Source: DASQEH01 sp035633755 (GTDB taxonomy: Bacteria; Actinomycetota; Actinomycetes; Propionibacteriales; Nocardioidaceae). From it: a stretch of 64,000 bases of DNA. The position numbers and the translations under genes are program-made. The stretch is taken from contig DASQEH010000006.1 of NCBI GenBank assembly GCA_035633755.1, forward strand, positions 1 to 64,000. Reading direction: 5' to 3'. The stretch's first letter is position 1, and every line of letters starts with the position of its first letter. The notes under the pieces were generated by a model. That model was not told the origin of the DNA. It made no database searches and saw only the letters and a program-made list of their open reading frames with translations. This document shows positions 23,667-33,649 of the stretch, piece after piece.

Positions 23667-25148
23667 TCAGCCCGTCTCGTCGGCGGATGTGCTCAGCGCC
23701 GACCGGATCGCTGCCGGCAGCAGGTCAGCCACGGCCGAGGCGCTGATCGGACCACCGGACGCACCCGCAACGGTCATTGGACCAGCGGCCCCGCCCGCCC
23801 CAGGCGCGCCCGGAGGACCAGCCGCATGCCACCCGCCGGCATTGGCCGCCAGTGTCCCCGCCGTCCCGTGCAGCCACGCCCCGACCGACGCGGCGTCGAA
23901 CTCGTCCAATCCGGCCGCCAGCAAGGTGCCCACCACGCCCGACAGCACGTCGCCGGAGCCGGCCGTGGCGAGCCAGGGCACGCCCGACGTGTTGACCCGC
24001 ACCCGGCCGTCGGGTGCCGCGATCACCGCGCGAGCGCCCTTGAGGACGACGACGGCGTCCCACCGGCGAGCCGCCCGAGTCGCGGCAGACAGCATCCCCG
24101 CCTCGACGGCCGACCGCTCCTCGCCCAGCATGCGTGCCAGCTCTCCGGCATGGGGAGTCAGGACCGTCGGCCCGGTGCAGCGCTCCGGCAGATGGCTGAG
24201 CCCGTCTGCGTCGACCACCGTAGGGAGGCCCTCGGCCAGCACGCGCTGAACCGTGTCGCCCTGCTCGGCGCCCATGCCGGGTCCGACGACCCAGGCCTGC
24301 ACCTGTCCGGACCCGACCACCACCTCGGGATGGCGGCTGCGCACCAGATCCTCGGCGGCTCCCTCGTAGCGGATCATCCCGGCCAGCCCGGTCCCGACCG
24401 CCGCGGACGCGACGAGCAGCGCGGCACCGGTGTACTGAGACGAGCCCGCAGCGATGCCGAGGACACCGCGTGAGTACTTGTGGGCGGCAGCACCAGGCGT
24501 CGGCAGGATCTGCTGGACGTCGAAGGGCTGCAAGGCCTCGATGAGGGGTGCGTCGAGGTACGGCCCGAGCCCGATGTCGACGAGCTCGACCGCGCCGGCT
24601 GCCTCCCGCGCCGGGTCCAGCAGCAGCCCTGGCTTGTAGGTACCGAAGGTCACGGTGAGCGTTGCCTCGACGTGCGGTCCGGACAGCTCGCCGGAGTCCA
24701 CCTCGATCCCGCTCGGCACGTCCACCGCCACCACGGGCGCCGACAACGAGGCCACCAGCTCGGCGGAGCGGCCGGACAACCCGCCTCGGCCACCGATGCC
24801 GAGGAGCCCATCGAGCACCAGGTCGGGGTCTCCCGGTTCGTCGACGATCTGACCACCGGCCGACAGGAAGTCGGCGAGGCCGCCCGCGTGAGCCGACTCC
24901 GTCACTCGGATCGCCTCGACCCGTGCACCTCGCCGCGCAAGGCGAGCAGCGGCGTACAAGGCGTCGCCGCCGTTGTTCCCCGAGCCCGTCAGGACGAGGA
25001 TCCGAGAGCCGTAGACCCGCCCGAGGTACGCGGCGCAGGCGGTCGCCAGCCCAGCGGCGGCGCGCTGCATCAACGCGCCGTCGGGAAGCGTCGCCATCAA
25101 CGCGCCTTCGGCTGCGCGTACCTGGTCGACCGTGTGCGCGTATCTCAC
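23667..25148 (-). CDS. nnr: Bifunctional NAD(P)HX epimerase/dehydratase
   Basis: Repairs hydrated NAD(P)H. The 493-residue protein joins the two usual halves. The N-terminal YjeF_N epimerase (about 1-215) has LTGSGNNGGDALYAARLA and VDVPSGIEVDSGE. The C-terminal ADP-dependent dehydratase (about 225-490) has VVDADGLSHL, LTPHAGELARML, VVLKGARAVIA and the TAGSGDVLSG catalytic Asp loop. A Gly/Ala/Pro-rich insert lies near the C terminus. The GTG start at 25148 overlaps the acpS stop (GTGA); upstream in-frame codons belong to antisense of acpS. Confidence 0.95.
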   Translation of the reverse strand: MRYAHTVDQVRAAEGALMATLPDGALMQRAAAGLATACAAYLGRVYGSRILVLTGSGNNGGDALYAAARLARRGARVEAIRVTESAHAGGLADFLSAGGQIVDEPGDPDLVLDGLLGIGGRGGLSGRSAELVASLSAPVVAVDVPSGIEVDSGELSGPHVEATLTVTFGTYKPGLLLDPAREAAGAVELVDIGLGPYLDAPLIEALQPFDVQQILPTPGAAAHKYSRGVLGIAAGSSQYTGAALLVASAAVGTGLAGMIRYEGAAEDLVRSRHPEVVVGSGQVQAWVVGPGMGAEQGDTVQRVLAEGLPTVVDADGLSHLPERCTGPTVLTPHAGELARMLGEERSAVEAGMLSAATRAARRWDAVVVLKGARAVIAAPDGRVRVNTSGVPWLATAGSGDVLSGVVGTLLAAGLDEFDAASVGAWLHGTAGTLAANAGGWHAAGPPGAPGAGGAAGPMTVAGASGGPISASAVADLLPAAIRSALSTSADETG

Positions 25149-25498
25149 GGTGCCTCCAAGATGACCACGGCCGAGGCGATCCCAGCATCGTGCGACAACG
25201 ACACATGCGTCGACGCCACCCCGAGGTCGCCGGCACGACGCAGCACCGAACCCGACAGCTCCAGCCACGGTCGCCCGGTGGCGTCGGTCCGCACCTCCAC
25301 GTCGACCCACAGCAGTCCGGCCGGGGCACCGAGCGCCTTGGCGAGGGCCTCCTTGGCGGCGAAGCGAGCGGCCAGCGAGGCCACCGGACGGTCGCGTTCG
25401 GCGTCGGTGAACAGCCGATCGCGCATCGCCGGGGTCCGCTCCAGCGTCTCGCCGAATCGGACGATGTCGACGACGTCGATCCCGACTCCGATGATCAC
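25145..25498 (-). CDS. acpS: Holo-[acyl-carrier-protein] synthase
   Basis: Transfers phosphopantetheine from CoA to acyl carrier proteins. The 117-residue protein is a typical short AcpS, with the Mg2+-binding Asp8 in IGVGIDVVDI, RFAAKEALAKALG and VSLSHDAGIASA. It lies seven bases after glmS and overlaps nnr by four bases. CoA supply is represented next door by the divergent coaA. Confidence 0.96.
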   Translation of the reverse strand: MIIGVGIDVVDIVRFGETLERTPAMRDRLFTDAERDRPVASLAARFAAKEALAKALGAPAGLLWVDVEVRTDATGRPWLELSGSVLRRAGDLGVASTHVSLSHDAGIASAVVILEAP

Positions 25499-25505
25499 GC
25501 GCTCC

Positions 25506-27350
<1,845 letters not shown>

Positions 27351-27404
27351 GGGCGTCAGCCTACCGAGCACCCGGCGCGGCGCTGGCACTGTGACAATGG
27401 CCCG
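27351..27404. promoter_or_regulatory. Compact divergent glmS/coaA promoter region
   Basis: Only 54 bp separate the two start codons. Minus-strand TAGGCT (27358-27363) stands seven bases from the glmS ATG, and plus-strand GACAAT (27393-27398) six bases from the coaA ATG. Both fit -10 elements of leaderless transcripts, and neither gene has a Shine-Dalgarno. No clear -35 is seen. Confidence 0.45.
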
Positions 27405-28352
27405 ATGGGCTCCGAGGACCAGTCGCCGTACGTGGAGCTGGATCGCGCCGCGTGGGCGGCGCTGGCGGACGCGATGCCGTTGCCGCTCTCGGCTGAGGAG
27501 GTCGAGCGGCTGCGCGGCCTCGGCGAGGAGCTGGACCTGCGCGAGGTGGCGGATGTCTACCTCCCGATCTCGCTGCTGCTCAGCCTCTACGTCCGACATG
27601 TCGGCGCTCTGCACCGGGCGACCTCGTCGTTCCTCGGCAGCTCACAACCGCAGCGGACGCCGTTCGTCGTGGGGATCGCCGGGTCGGTGGCCGTGGGCAA
27701 GTCGACCACCGCCCGACTGCTCCGCGAGCTGCTCGCCCACTGGCCGGAGCACCCCGACGTCGCGCTGGTGACGACCGACGGCTTCCTGTACTCGAACGCG
27801 GAACTGGAACGCCGAGGGCTGCTCGAGCGCAAGGGCTTCCCGGAGTCGTACGACCGCAAGGCACTGCTGAGGTTCGTCATCGACATCAAGTCCGGCAAGG
27901 ACGAGGTGTCGGCACCGGTGTACTCGCATCTCAAGTACGACGTCGTCCCCGGTGGCCGCCAGGAGATGCAGCGACCCGACATCGTCCTCATCGAAGGCCT
28001 CAACGTGCTGCAGCCGGCTCGGGTGGCTGCCAACGGCCATGTCGGCGTCGCCGTCCGCGACTTCTTCGACTTCACCGTGTACGTCGATGCCGCCACGCCG
28101 GACATCCGGCGCTGGTACACGGAGCGGTTCCTCCGGCTCCGCGAAACCTCGTTCCGGGACCCGAACTCCTACTTCACCCGCTACGGCCACCTCAGCGAGG
28201 GTGAGGCCACTCGCGAGGCGCAGCGCATCTGGGACACCATCAACGGCCCCAACCTGATCCACAACATCGTGCCGACACGAAGCCGAGCCACCTTGGTACT
28301 TCGCAAGGACGGCGACCACTCGGTTCGCTACGTCCGCCTCCGCAAGCTCTGA
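27405..28352 (+). CDS. coaA: Pantothenate kinase, type I
   Basis: Phosphorylates pantothenate, the first and usually rate-limiting step of CoA synthesis. The 315-residue protein belongs to the prokaryotic type I (CoaA) P-loop family: GSVAVGKST (93-101), TTDGFLYSN, KGFPESYD, PVYSHLKYD and IVLIEGLNVLQ. The ATG at 27405 gives the usual N terminus; the frame is open far upstream but runs antisense through glmS and nnr. Divergent from glmS. Confidence 0.97.
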   Translation: MGSEDQSPYVELDRAAWAALADAMPLPLSAEEVERLRGLGEELDLREVADVYLPISLLLSLYVRHVGALHRATSSFLGSSQPQRTPFVVGIAGSVAVGKSTTARLLRELLAHWPEHPDVALVTTDGFLYSNAELERRGLLERKGFPESYDRKALLRFVIDIKSGKDEVSAPVYSHLKYDVVPGGRQEMQRPDIVLIEGLNVLQPARVAANGHVGVAVRDFFDFTVYVDAATPDIRRWYTERFLRLRETSFRDPNSYFTRYGHLSEGEATREAQRIWDTINGPNLIHNIVPTRSRATLVLRKDGDHSVRYVRLRKL

Positions 28353-28424
28353 CCCGGTACGACGAGGCAGAGCGTGACGGGTAAACCTGTGGCCTCGCTC
28401 TTCACTGCATGTCAGCCTGGACCG

Positions 28425-29483
28425 ATGGAGATACGCGAGATCGACGTGCACGACGACCGGGAGCTGGGGCCGTTCTACGAGGCCATGAGAGACGCCGAAG
28501 GCTACGAGCGTCCGGGTATGCCCACCTGGTCTCAACACGAGTGCGCTGTGATGTTCCGCCGGCCCGTGCCGTCGGAGTCACTCACCGCCTACTGCGCGCT
28601 CGAGTCCGGTGCCGTCGTCGGGGCGGGGTTCAAGCAGCTCCCCCTGCAGGACAACACCGACAAGGCGCACGTGCACGTCGCCGTGGCGCCCGTCAACCGC
28701 GGCCGCGGTATCGGTACGGCGCTGGCGCGGTTCCTGCGCGCGAGCGCCACCGAGGACGGCCGAACGACGTTGCTGGCGGAGGCGAACATCCCCTTCGAGC
28801 ACCGGGAGGACCATCCCTACCGACGTTTCGCCGAGCGCCACGGGTTCTCACTCGCCAACGTCGAGGTGCAGCGGGTCCTGTCGATCCCGGTCGCCGAGGC
28901 CGACCTCGCCGGATGGGAGGCTCAGTCTGCGCCGCACCACACGGCGTACGAGCTCCAGTCGTTCGTCGGCGCCATGCCCGAGGAGCTTCTCGAGTCGTCG
29001 TGCGAGCTGCTCAACCAGCTCATCGTCGACGCGCCCACCGGTGACATGGACTTCGAGGCTGAGTCCCTGACCGCGCTGGAGATGCGGCTACGCGAGGAGA
29101 GGTTCCGGGAGCAAGGACGCATCACGCACACGACGGTCGCGCTCGACCGCACTGGACGCGTCGTCGCCCATACCCTTCTCGTGGTGCCGCCCGAGGACCC
29201 CGGCAACGTGTACCAGTTCGTGACGATGGTCGACCGCCGCCATCGCGGACATCGTCTCGGCCTCGCGGTCAAGGCGCGGAACCTGCGTGCCCTCCAGGCA
29301 GCGCACCCCGACCGCACCAGGGTCATCACGTCCAACGCCGAGACCAACGGCCCCATGGTCGACATCAACGAGCGGATGGGCTTTCGCCCCGTCGAGCTGC
29401 TCGCTGAGTTCCAGCTCCGCATCGAGGTGGGCTCCGACAGCGAAGGGGCGTCCTCGGACCGGGCCGCTACCGTGCCGGCATGA
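28425..29483 (+). CDS. Tandem-GNAT acetyltransferase
   Basis: A 352-residue protein with two GNAT modules. The N-terminal one (about 1-165) has VHVAVAPVNRGRGIGTALARF as acetyl-CoA site. The C-terminal one (about 180-345) has VDRRHRGHRLGLAVKARNL and TSNAETNGPMVDINERMGF, the pattern of mycothiol-synthase-like double GNATs. The start is chosen at ATG 28425 because the paralogue at 32605-33600 begins with the same EIDV-DD pattern; GTG 28374 has a nearer Shine-Dalgarno and remains possible. It overlaps the next gene by four bases. Substrate unknown. Confidence 0.85.
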   Translation: MEIREIDVHDDRELGPFYEAMRDAEGYERPGMPTWSQHECAVMFRRPVPSESLTAYCALESGAVVGAGFKQLPLQDNTDKAHVHVAVAPVNRGRGIGTALARFLRASATEDGRTTLLAEANIPFEHREDHPYRRFAERHGFSLANVEVQRVLSIPVAEADLAGWEAQSAPHHTAYELQSFVGAMPEELLESSCELLNQLIVDAPTGDMDFEAESLTALEMRLREERFREQGRITHTTVALDRTGRVVAHTLLVVPPEDPGNVYQFVTMVDRRHRGHRLGLAVKARNLRALQAAHPDRTRVITSNAETNGPMVDINERMGFRPVELLAEFQLRIEVGSDSEGASSDRAATVPA

Positions 29484-29995
29484 CTGCCCCGACAGATCCA
29501 GACCAACGAGTCGAGCCGCCCTTCGTCGCTGACGAGCGCACCATGCTCGACGGCTGGCTCGACTACCACCGGGCAACCCTGTTCTGGAAGTGCGACGGGC
29601 TCAGCGACGCCCAGTTGAAGACGGCCTCGGTACCCCCGTCGACGATGACCCTGCTCGGGCTGGTACGGCACATGGCTGAAGTGGAGCGTTCCTGGTTTGC
29701 CCACTTCCTGGGCACCGACACCACCTCGCTGTTCTGCACCGAAGCCGACCCCGACGGCGAATGGGACAACGTCGCGACCGCCGACTCCGCCGCCGACTTC
29801 GAGACGCTCCGACGTGAGATCTCCACCTACCGCGAGCTGGTTGCAGCGTGTGCGCTCGACGACGTGCGCACGATGCGTGGTGACCGTCAGATCAGCTTGC
29901 GCTGGATCTATACGCACATGGTCGAGGAGTACGCCCGCCACAACGGCCACGCCGACCTGCTGCGTGAGTGCCTCGACGGCGCAGTGGGCGACTGA
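29480..29995 (+). CDS. DinB-family protein
   Basis: A 171-residue four-helix-bundle protein of the DinB/DUF664 type, possibly a mycothiol-dependent metalloenzyme. Metal-ligand candidates are the His of LVRHMAEVERSWF and the His residues of HMVEEYARHNGHADLLRE. No signal peptide. The ATG overlaps the upstream GNAT stop (ATGA), so the two are translated together. The pairing of a mycothiol-synthase-like GNAT with a DinB protein is suggestive, but no activity can be assigned. Confidence 0.85.
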   Translation: MTAPTDPDQRVEPPFVADERTMLDGWLDYHRATLFWKCDGLSDAQLKTASVPPSTMTLLGLVRHMAEVERSWFAHFLGTDTTSLFCTEADPDGEWDNVATADSAADFETLRREISTYRELVAACALDDVRTMRGDRQISLRWIYTHMVEEYARHNGHADLLRECLDGAVGD

Positions 29996-30034
29996 CGGCC
30001 TCTCCCGCCGTGGGCAGCCGACCCGGCCGCAACG

Positions 30035-30658
30035 TCAGGGCGCGAGGTTGCGCTCGGCCCACAGGGCCGCCTGCGTACGGTCGCTGACGCCGATCCGCTG
30101 GAACGTCGAGGTGAGGTGAGCCTTGACCGTGCGCTCCGTGATGCCGAGCCGGCGGGCGATCTGCTTGTTCGCCAACCCCTGGCGCACAAGTCCCAGGACC
30201 TCCGCCTCCCGCGGGGTGAGGTCGACCACCACGCTGGGCGCCCGGGTCCGAGACGTGAGCAGCTGCCGAGCCGCCCGCGGATGCAACGGCGACTCGCCGC
30301 GTGCCGCCGCGCGTATCCCGTCGAGGAGGTCGTCGGGGTCGGTGTCCTTGAGCAGGTAGCCGATGGCGCCGGCGTCGAGGGCTGCGACGATCCGCTCGCT
30401 GTCGGAGAACGACGTCAGGATGACGACCTGCGAGCCGACGCCGGAGGCGACGATCTGACGCGTCGCCTCCACCCCGTCGACCCCCGGCATCTGCAGGTCC
30501 ATCAGCACCACGTCGGGCCGCCGATCCAGTACCGTCGAGATCGCTGCAGCTCCGTCGGCCGCGGCTCCGACGACCTCGATCTCGTCAGCACCGTCGAGCA
30601 GCTGCTGGAGTCCCAGCCTGACCATGGCGTGGTCGTCGGCGAGTACCACCGTGATCAT
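30035..30658 (-). CDS. NarL/LuxR-family response regulator
   Basis: A 207-residue two-component regulator. The receiver domain (1-120) has an acidic pocket (Asp8, Asp9), phosphoacceptor Asp54 in VVLMDLQMPG, and Lys104 in YLLKD. The C-terminal LuxR helix-turn-helix (about 140-200) reads LTPREAEVLGLVRQGLANKQIARRLGITERTVKAHL. It overlaps the histidine kinase gene by four bases and is its evident partner. Targets are unknown. Confidence 0.96.
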   Translation of the reverse strand: MITVVLADDHAMVRLGLQQLLDGADEIEVVGAAADGAAAISTVLDRRPDVVLMDLQMPGVDGVEATRQIVASGVGSQVVILTSFSDSERIVAALDAGAIGYLLKDTDPDDLLDGIRAAARGESPLHPRAARQLLTSRTRAPSVVVDLTPREAEVLGLVRQGLANKQIARRLGITERTVKAHLTSTFQRIGVSDRTQAALWAERNLAP

Positions 30659-32001
30659 CGCGCTATCTCCAGTCTCACCGTCGTACCCGTCCCCGGAACC
30701 GAGTCGAGCACCAGCGTGCCGCCCGAGTCGACGACAAGATCGCGGAGCGATCGCAGCCCCAAGTGTCCCTCACGCGGCACTGTGGCAGGGTCGAAACCGA
30801 CACCGTTGTCGGCCACCACGAGCTGGACCGCGTGGTCGGTCACCGTTACCCGGACGTGCAGCTCGGTTGGGTTCCCGTGCCGCACGGCGTTGCGCACCGC
30901 CTCCTGAGCCACCCTCCAGGTCAGCGCTATCGCCTCGTCGCGCACCCCCGCTGTGTCGGCAACCTGGAGGTCGACCGCGACGCCGGCGGCGGTCGCAGGA
31001 GCCACCAGGTCGTCGAGAGCCGCCGCGAGTCCCTCGGTCCGCAGGTCCGGCGGGTAGATCTCCACCAGGAGCGAGCGCAGTGCACGCAGGCTGTGCCGCA
31101 CGCCCGTCCCCAAGGTTTCGATGCGTCGGGCCAGCTCCGGTGAGCCCTCCAGCTCGCGTGCCGTCGCGGATGCGCCGAACGAGATGCCGGCGAGGTGCTG
31201 GACGACCCCATCGTGCAGGTCGCGCGCGATTCGCCGCCGCTCTGCGTCGGAGGCTTCGACCGCCGCCACCAGCAGGCGCTCACGCTCGGCCGCCGCTTCG
31301 TCGAGCCGTCGCGCCAGGACCCAGACCAGCGGGATCGTCAACGCCATGAACACCAGCAGGCCGGCGATAGGAATGGGCCGGAACGCCTGCAGCACGTCGG
31401 CGCTGCGACCCGCCACGGTGTCGTAGGAGTAGTACGCCTCGAACAGCAGCGGCCGACCGTCGGGGAGGGTGACGCGAGCGTAGACCTCCAGCAGGCGACC
31501 GACGTCATTCTCGTAGTCGTTCTCCGGCTGGGACAGGTCCGAGACCTCTGCATCGGTGCTCCTCGTCTCGGCCAGCACGGCGAGCTCGTCGGCGCCGAGG
31601 TCGAACCGCTCGCCGATCAGCCGTGGTTCGTCGGAGTACACGATGGTGCCGTTCTCGTCCCACAGCTTGACCCGCAGCATGTCGCCGACCATGACCCGGT
31701 CCTGGACGAAATCGTCGAACCGTTCCAGCGCGGCAGGCTGCTGGCGGACGAGCTCGGGCGTCAACGCGGGTTCCACGATGGATGCCGCGATCAGCCACGT
31801 GGTCTCACGGGCATCGGCGATGGCCTCCTCCGTGGCCGCCCGCTTGCTGAGCCACCCCGATGCGACGATGAGGAGCACCAGCGCGACCAGTCCCGCCGCA
31901 ACGAACTGCAGCACAGGGCGTGTCCAACGGGGACGTCGTAAGGCCGCCGCGGCCCCCGAGTGCCGTGGCGGCTTACGAAGCGTCGGTGTCCACCCCTGCA
32001 T
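30655..32001 (-). CDS. Membrane sensor histidine kinase, NarX/DesK type
   Basis: A 448-residue kinase. From the ATG at 32001: a basic N terminus, TM1 (about 30-50), a 160-residue extracytoplasmic sensor, TM2 (about 211-229) and a HisKA_3 dimerisation helix with phospho-His263 in RRRIARDLHDGVVQH. A HATPase_c domain follows (ALTWRVAQEAVRNAVRHG; VVADNGVGFD; GLRSLRDLV). A longer frame would start at a TTG (32046) inside the neighbouring gene, which I consider unlikely. The ligand cannot be inferred. The regulator follows with a four-base overlap. Confidence 0.93.
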   Translation of the reverse strand: MQGWTPTLRKPPRHSGAAAALRRPRWTRPVLQFVAAGLVALVLLIVASGWLSKRAATEEAIADARETTWLIAASIVEPALTPELVRQQPAALERFDDFVQDRVMVGDMLRVKLWDENGTIVYSDEPRLIGERFDLGADELAVLAETRSTDAEVSDLSQPENDYENDVGRLLEVYARVTLPDGRPLLFEAYYSYDTVAGRSADVLQAFRPIPIAGLLVFMALTIPLVWVLARRLDEAAAERERLLVAAVEASDAERRRIARDLHDGVVQHLAGISFGASATARELEGSPELARRIETLGTGVRHSLRALRSLLVEIYPPDLRTEGLAAALDDLVAPATAAGVAVDLQVADTAGVRDEAIALTWRVAQEAVRNAVRHGNPTELHVRVTVTDHAVQLVVADNGVGFDPATVPREGHLGLRSLRDLVVDSGGTLVLDSVPGTGTTVRLEIAR

Positions 32002-32030
32002 GGTCGAGCCAGTATGGCGGCTGTGGTGCC

Positions 32031-32426
32031 TCAGATCCGAAGCCAACCGCGGCAGTGCTCCCCCGTCGCCCTGTTGAAGGCGCGCCAGCCGATGACGTCA
32101 ACGCCGCGCCTGTTGGCCACGCGCCTCTCGACGCTGAAGGAACCGCTCCGTGCCGTCGTACGGCGCAAGCCCGTGTGCGCCACCTCACCGTCGTGCAGGA
32201 TCTTCCACCGCCACAGCCGCCCGACCCTCGGCGTGTCGACCTCGCCCTCCACCTGAAGCAGACCGTCGTCCGGCTTGGCTTTGAGCTTCCAGTCCGAACG
32301 GTTCGTGCATTGTCCGCTGCGCCGAATGTCGTCGTCCCCTCCACTGGCACCGGCGGGCGGGACCGCTCCGACCAGCAGGCCGAGGGTCAGCGCGGCTACC
32401 GCTGCGCGAGAGCGTGTCGTGATCAT
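32031..32426 (-). CDS. Small secreted protein, function unknown
   Basis: A 131-residue protein with a Sec signal peptide (MITTRSRAAVAALTLGLLVG, cleavage near AGASG). The mature part of about 100 residues is basic and Trp-rich (WKLKAKPD, GRLWRWKILHDGE, VIGWRAFN), with a pair of cysteines (CTNRSDW, HCRGW) that could form a disulfide. It resembles small beta-rich exported proteins but I recognise no family. GGAGGAAGC directly before ATG 32426 fixes the start. It lies 29 bp upstream of the sensor kinase and could be part of its signal system. Confidence 0.75.
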   Translation of the reverse strand: MITTRSRAAVAALTLGLLVGAVPPAGASGGDDDIRRSGQCTNRSDWKLKAKPDDGLLQVEGEVDTPRVGRLWRWKILHDGEVAHTGLRRTTARSGSFSVERRVANRRGVDVIGWRAFNRATGEHCRGWLRI

Positions 32427-32523
32427 GCTTCCTCCGAATGACGGGCCACCCCGGCTGGGCGAGCTCTCGCTCAACTCTGGCCGAGAGGGAGGGCACGTCT
32501 CAATTGGCCGCTCGTCCTAGTAC

Positions 32524-32551
32524 AAAAGGGGTGTCTGCGTCGATACACCCC
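32524..32551 (-). terminator. Intrinsic terminator after the tandem-GNAT gene
   Basis: Inverted repeat GGGGTGT (32528-32534) and ACACCCC (32545-32551), 10-nt loop. On the minus strand the stem is followed by TTTTG. It lies about 55 bp past the stop at 32605 and separates that gene from the secreted-protein/kinase cluster. Confidence 0.75.
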
Positions 32552-32604
32552 GCCGAGCACCCAGCGCATCACCCCAGGCGTCGGCCGGACCGGGCGAGGG
32601 CGAC

Positions 32605-33600
32605 TCAGAGGCTGCGCTGCATCTCGGCAACGTGCTCGACGGGGCGAAACCCCAGCGTGTCGTTGATGGCCACCATCGGGCCGTTCTCCTCGGCGTTCCA
32701 CGAGTGCACTCGGCGCACGGCCGCAAAGCGCTCCTGGAAGCGCCGAAGGTTCGCCACCTTCAAAGCCATGCCGAGGCGGTGACCACGGTGCTTGCTCGAC
32801 ACAAGAGTGCCGCTCTGCATGCCGACTTCGGGGTCATCCTCGACCGCCATCAGCTCGCTCAGCCCGACGACGGAGCCGTCACGAGCGACGGCCAGAGCGC
32901 CGCATGTGCGCCTGCCCTGCAACCGGAACCTCGCCTCGGTCGATCGGACCCGCTCGGCGTCCCATACCTCGGCCTCGAGGACGAGGTCACCCTTGGGCGC
33001 CTCGGCGTTGAACACCGAGTTGAGCTCGCAGTAGCCCGCGAGGTGGTCCTCGGGCACCGCGTCGTCGAAGAGGACGATGTCGTAGGCGTGGCAGTGGCGT
33101 GCGGCTGACTCCGCGAGGGCGTCCAGGCGATGGGCGTCGACCGGCAGGTCCAATACCCGGTGGATGTCGAGGATCCCTGTGCTGAACCCGTGCTTGGCAG
33201 CGAAGGCTTGCCCGGCGGAGCGTTCGTCGATGGCCATGGGCACCTCGGCCATGACCGTTGTGCGGTCCTGGCGCCGAGCCAGCTCGAACGAAGCCTCCAG
33301 CAGGGCAGAACCGATGCCTCGGCCACGCCACGCGGGGCGCACCAGTGGTTCGACGTACGCGAGGTGCCGGTTGTCGAGCACGGGGAGCACGACCTGGTTC
33401 GTCCCGACGATCTCGTCACCGACGAAGGCAGCGATCGGGTGCTGCTCGACCGAGTTCGACGACGCCTGGAACGCGACCATGGCCGACTGCAGGGTCCAGT
33501 AGACCGCGAACGGCCTGCCGAACATCTCGGCCTCACGACCCGCCTCCCAGTAACGGCGCACGAGGTCGTCGTCCGACACATCAATCTCACCGACCCACAT
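32605..33600 (-). CDS. Tandem-GNAT acetyltransferase (paralogue)
   Basis: A 331-residue double GNAT protein. The N-terminal module has EPLVRPAWRGRGIGSALLEAS; the C-terminal module has VSSKHRGHRLGMALKVANL and SWNAEENGPMVAINDTLGF. It shares the domain plan, the GHRLG(L/M)A(V/L)K motif and the EIDV N terminus with the protein at 28425-29483, so the pair arose by duplication or repeated acquisition. ATG at 33600. A terminator follows; the substrate is unknown. Confidence 0.87.
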   Translation of the reverse strand: MWVGEIDVSDDDLVRRYWEAGREAEMFGRPFAVYWTLQSAMVAFQASSNSVEQHPIAAFVGDEIVGTNQVVLPVLDNRHLAYVEPLVRPAWRGRGIGSALLEASFELARRQDRTTVMAEVPMAIDERSAGQAFAAKHGFSTGILDIHRVLDLPVDAHRLDALAESAARHCHAYDIVLFDDAVPEDHLAGYCELNSVFNAEAPKGDLVLEAEVWDAERVRSTEARFRLQGRRTCGALAVARDGSVVGLSELMAVEDDPEVGMQSGTLVSSKHRGHRLGMALKVANLRRFQERFAAVRRVHSWNAEENGPMVAINDTLGFRPVEHVAEMQRSL

Positions 33601-33649
33601 AACGACAGGGTAGGAACATCCGACCCTGCCGCCTAAGGGTTTTCCGGCG

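Noticed and set aside
30035..32001. Kinase/regulator pair as the SasA-RpaA output of the Kai system
   Set aside because: The kinase has a periplasmic sensor and no KaiB-like domain, and the pair lies 18 kb from kaiC; nothing ties them together.
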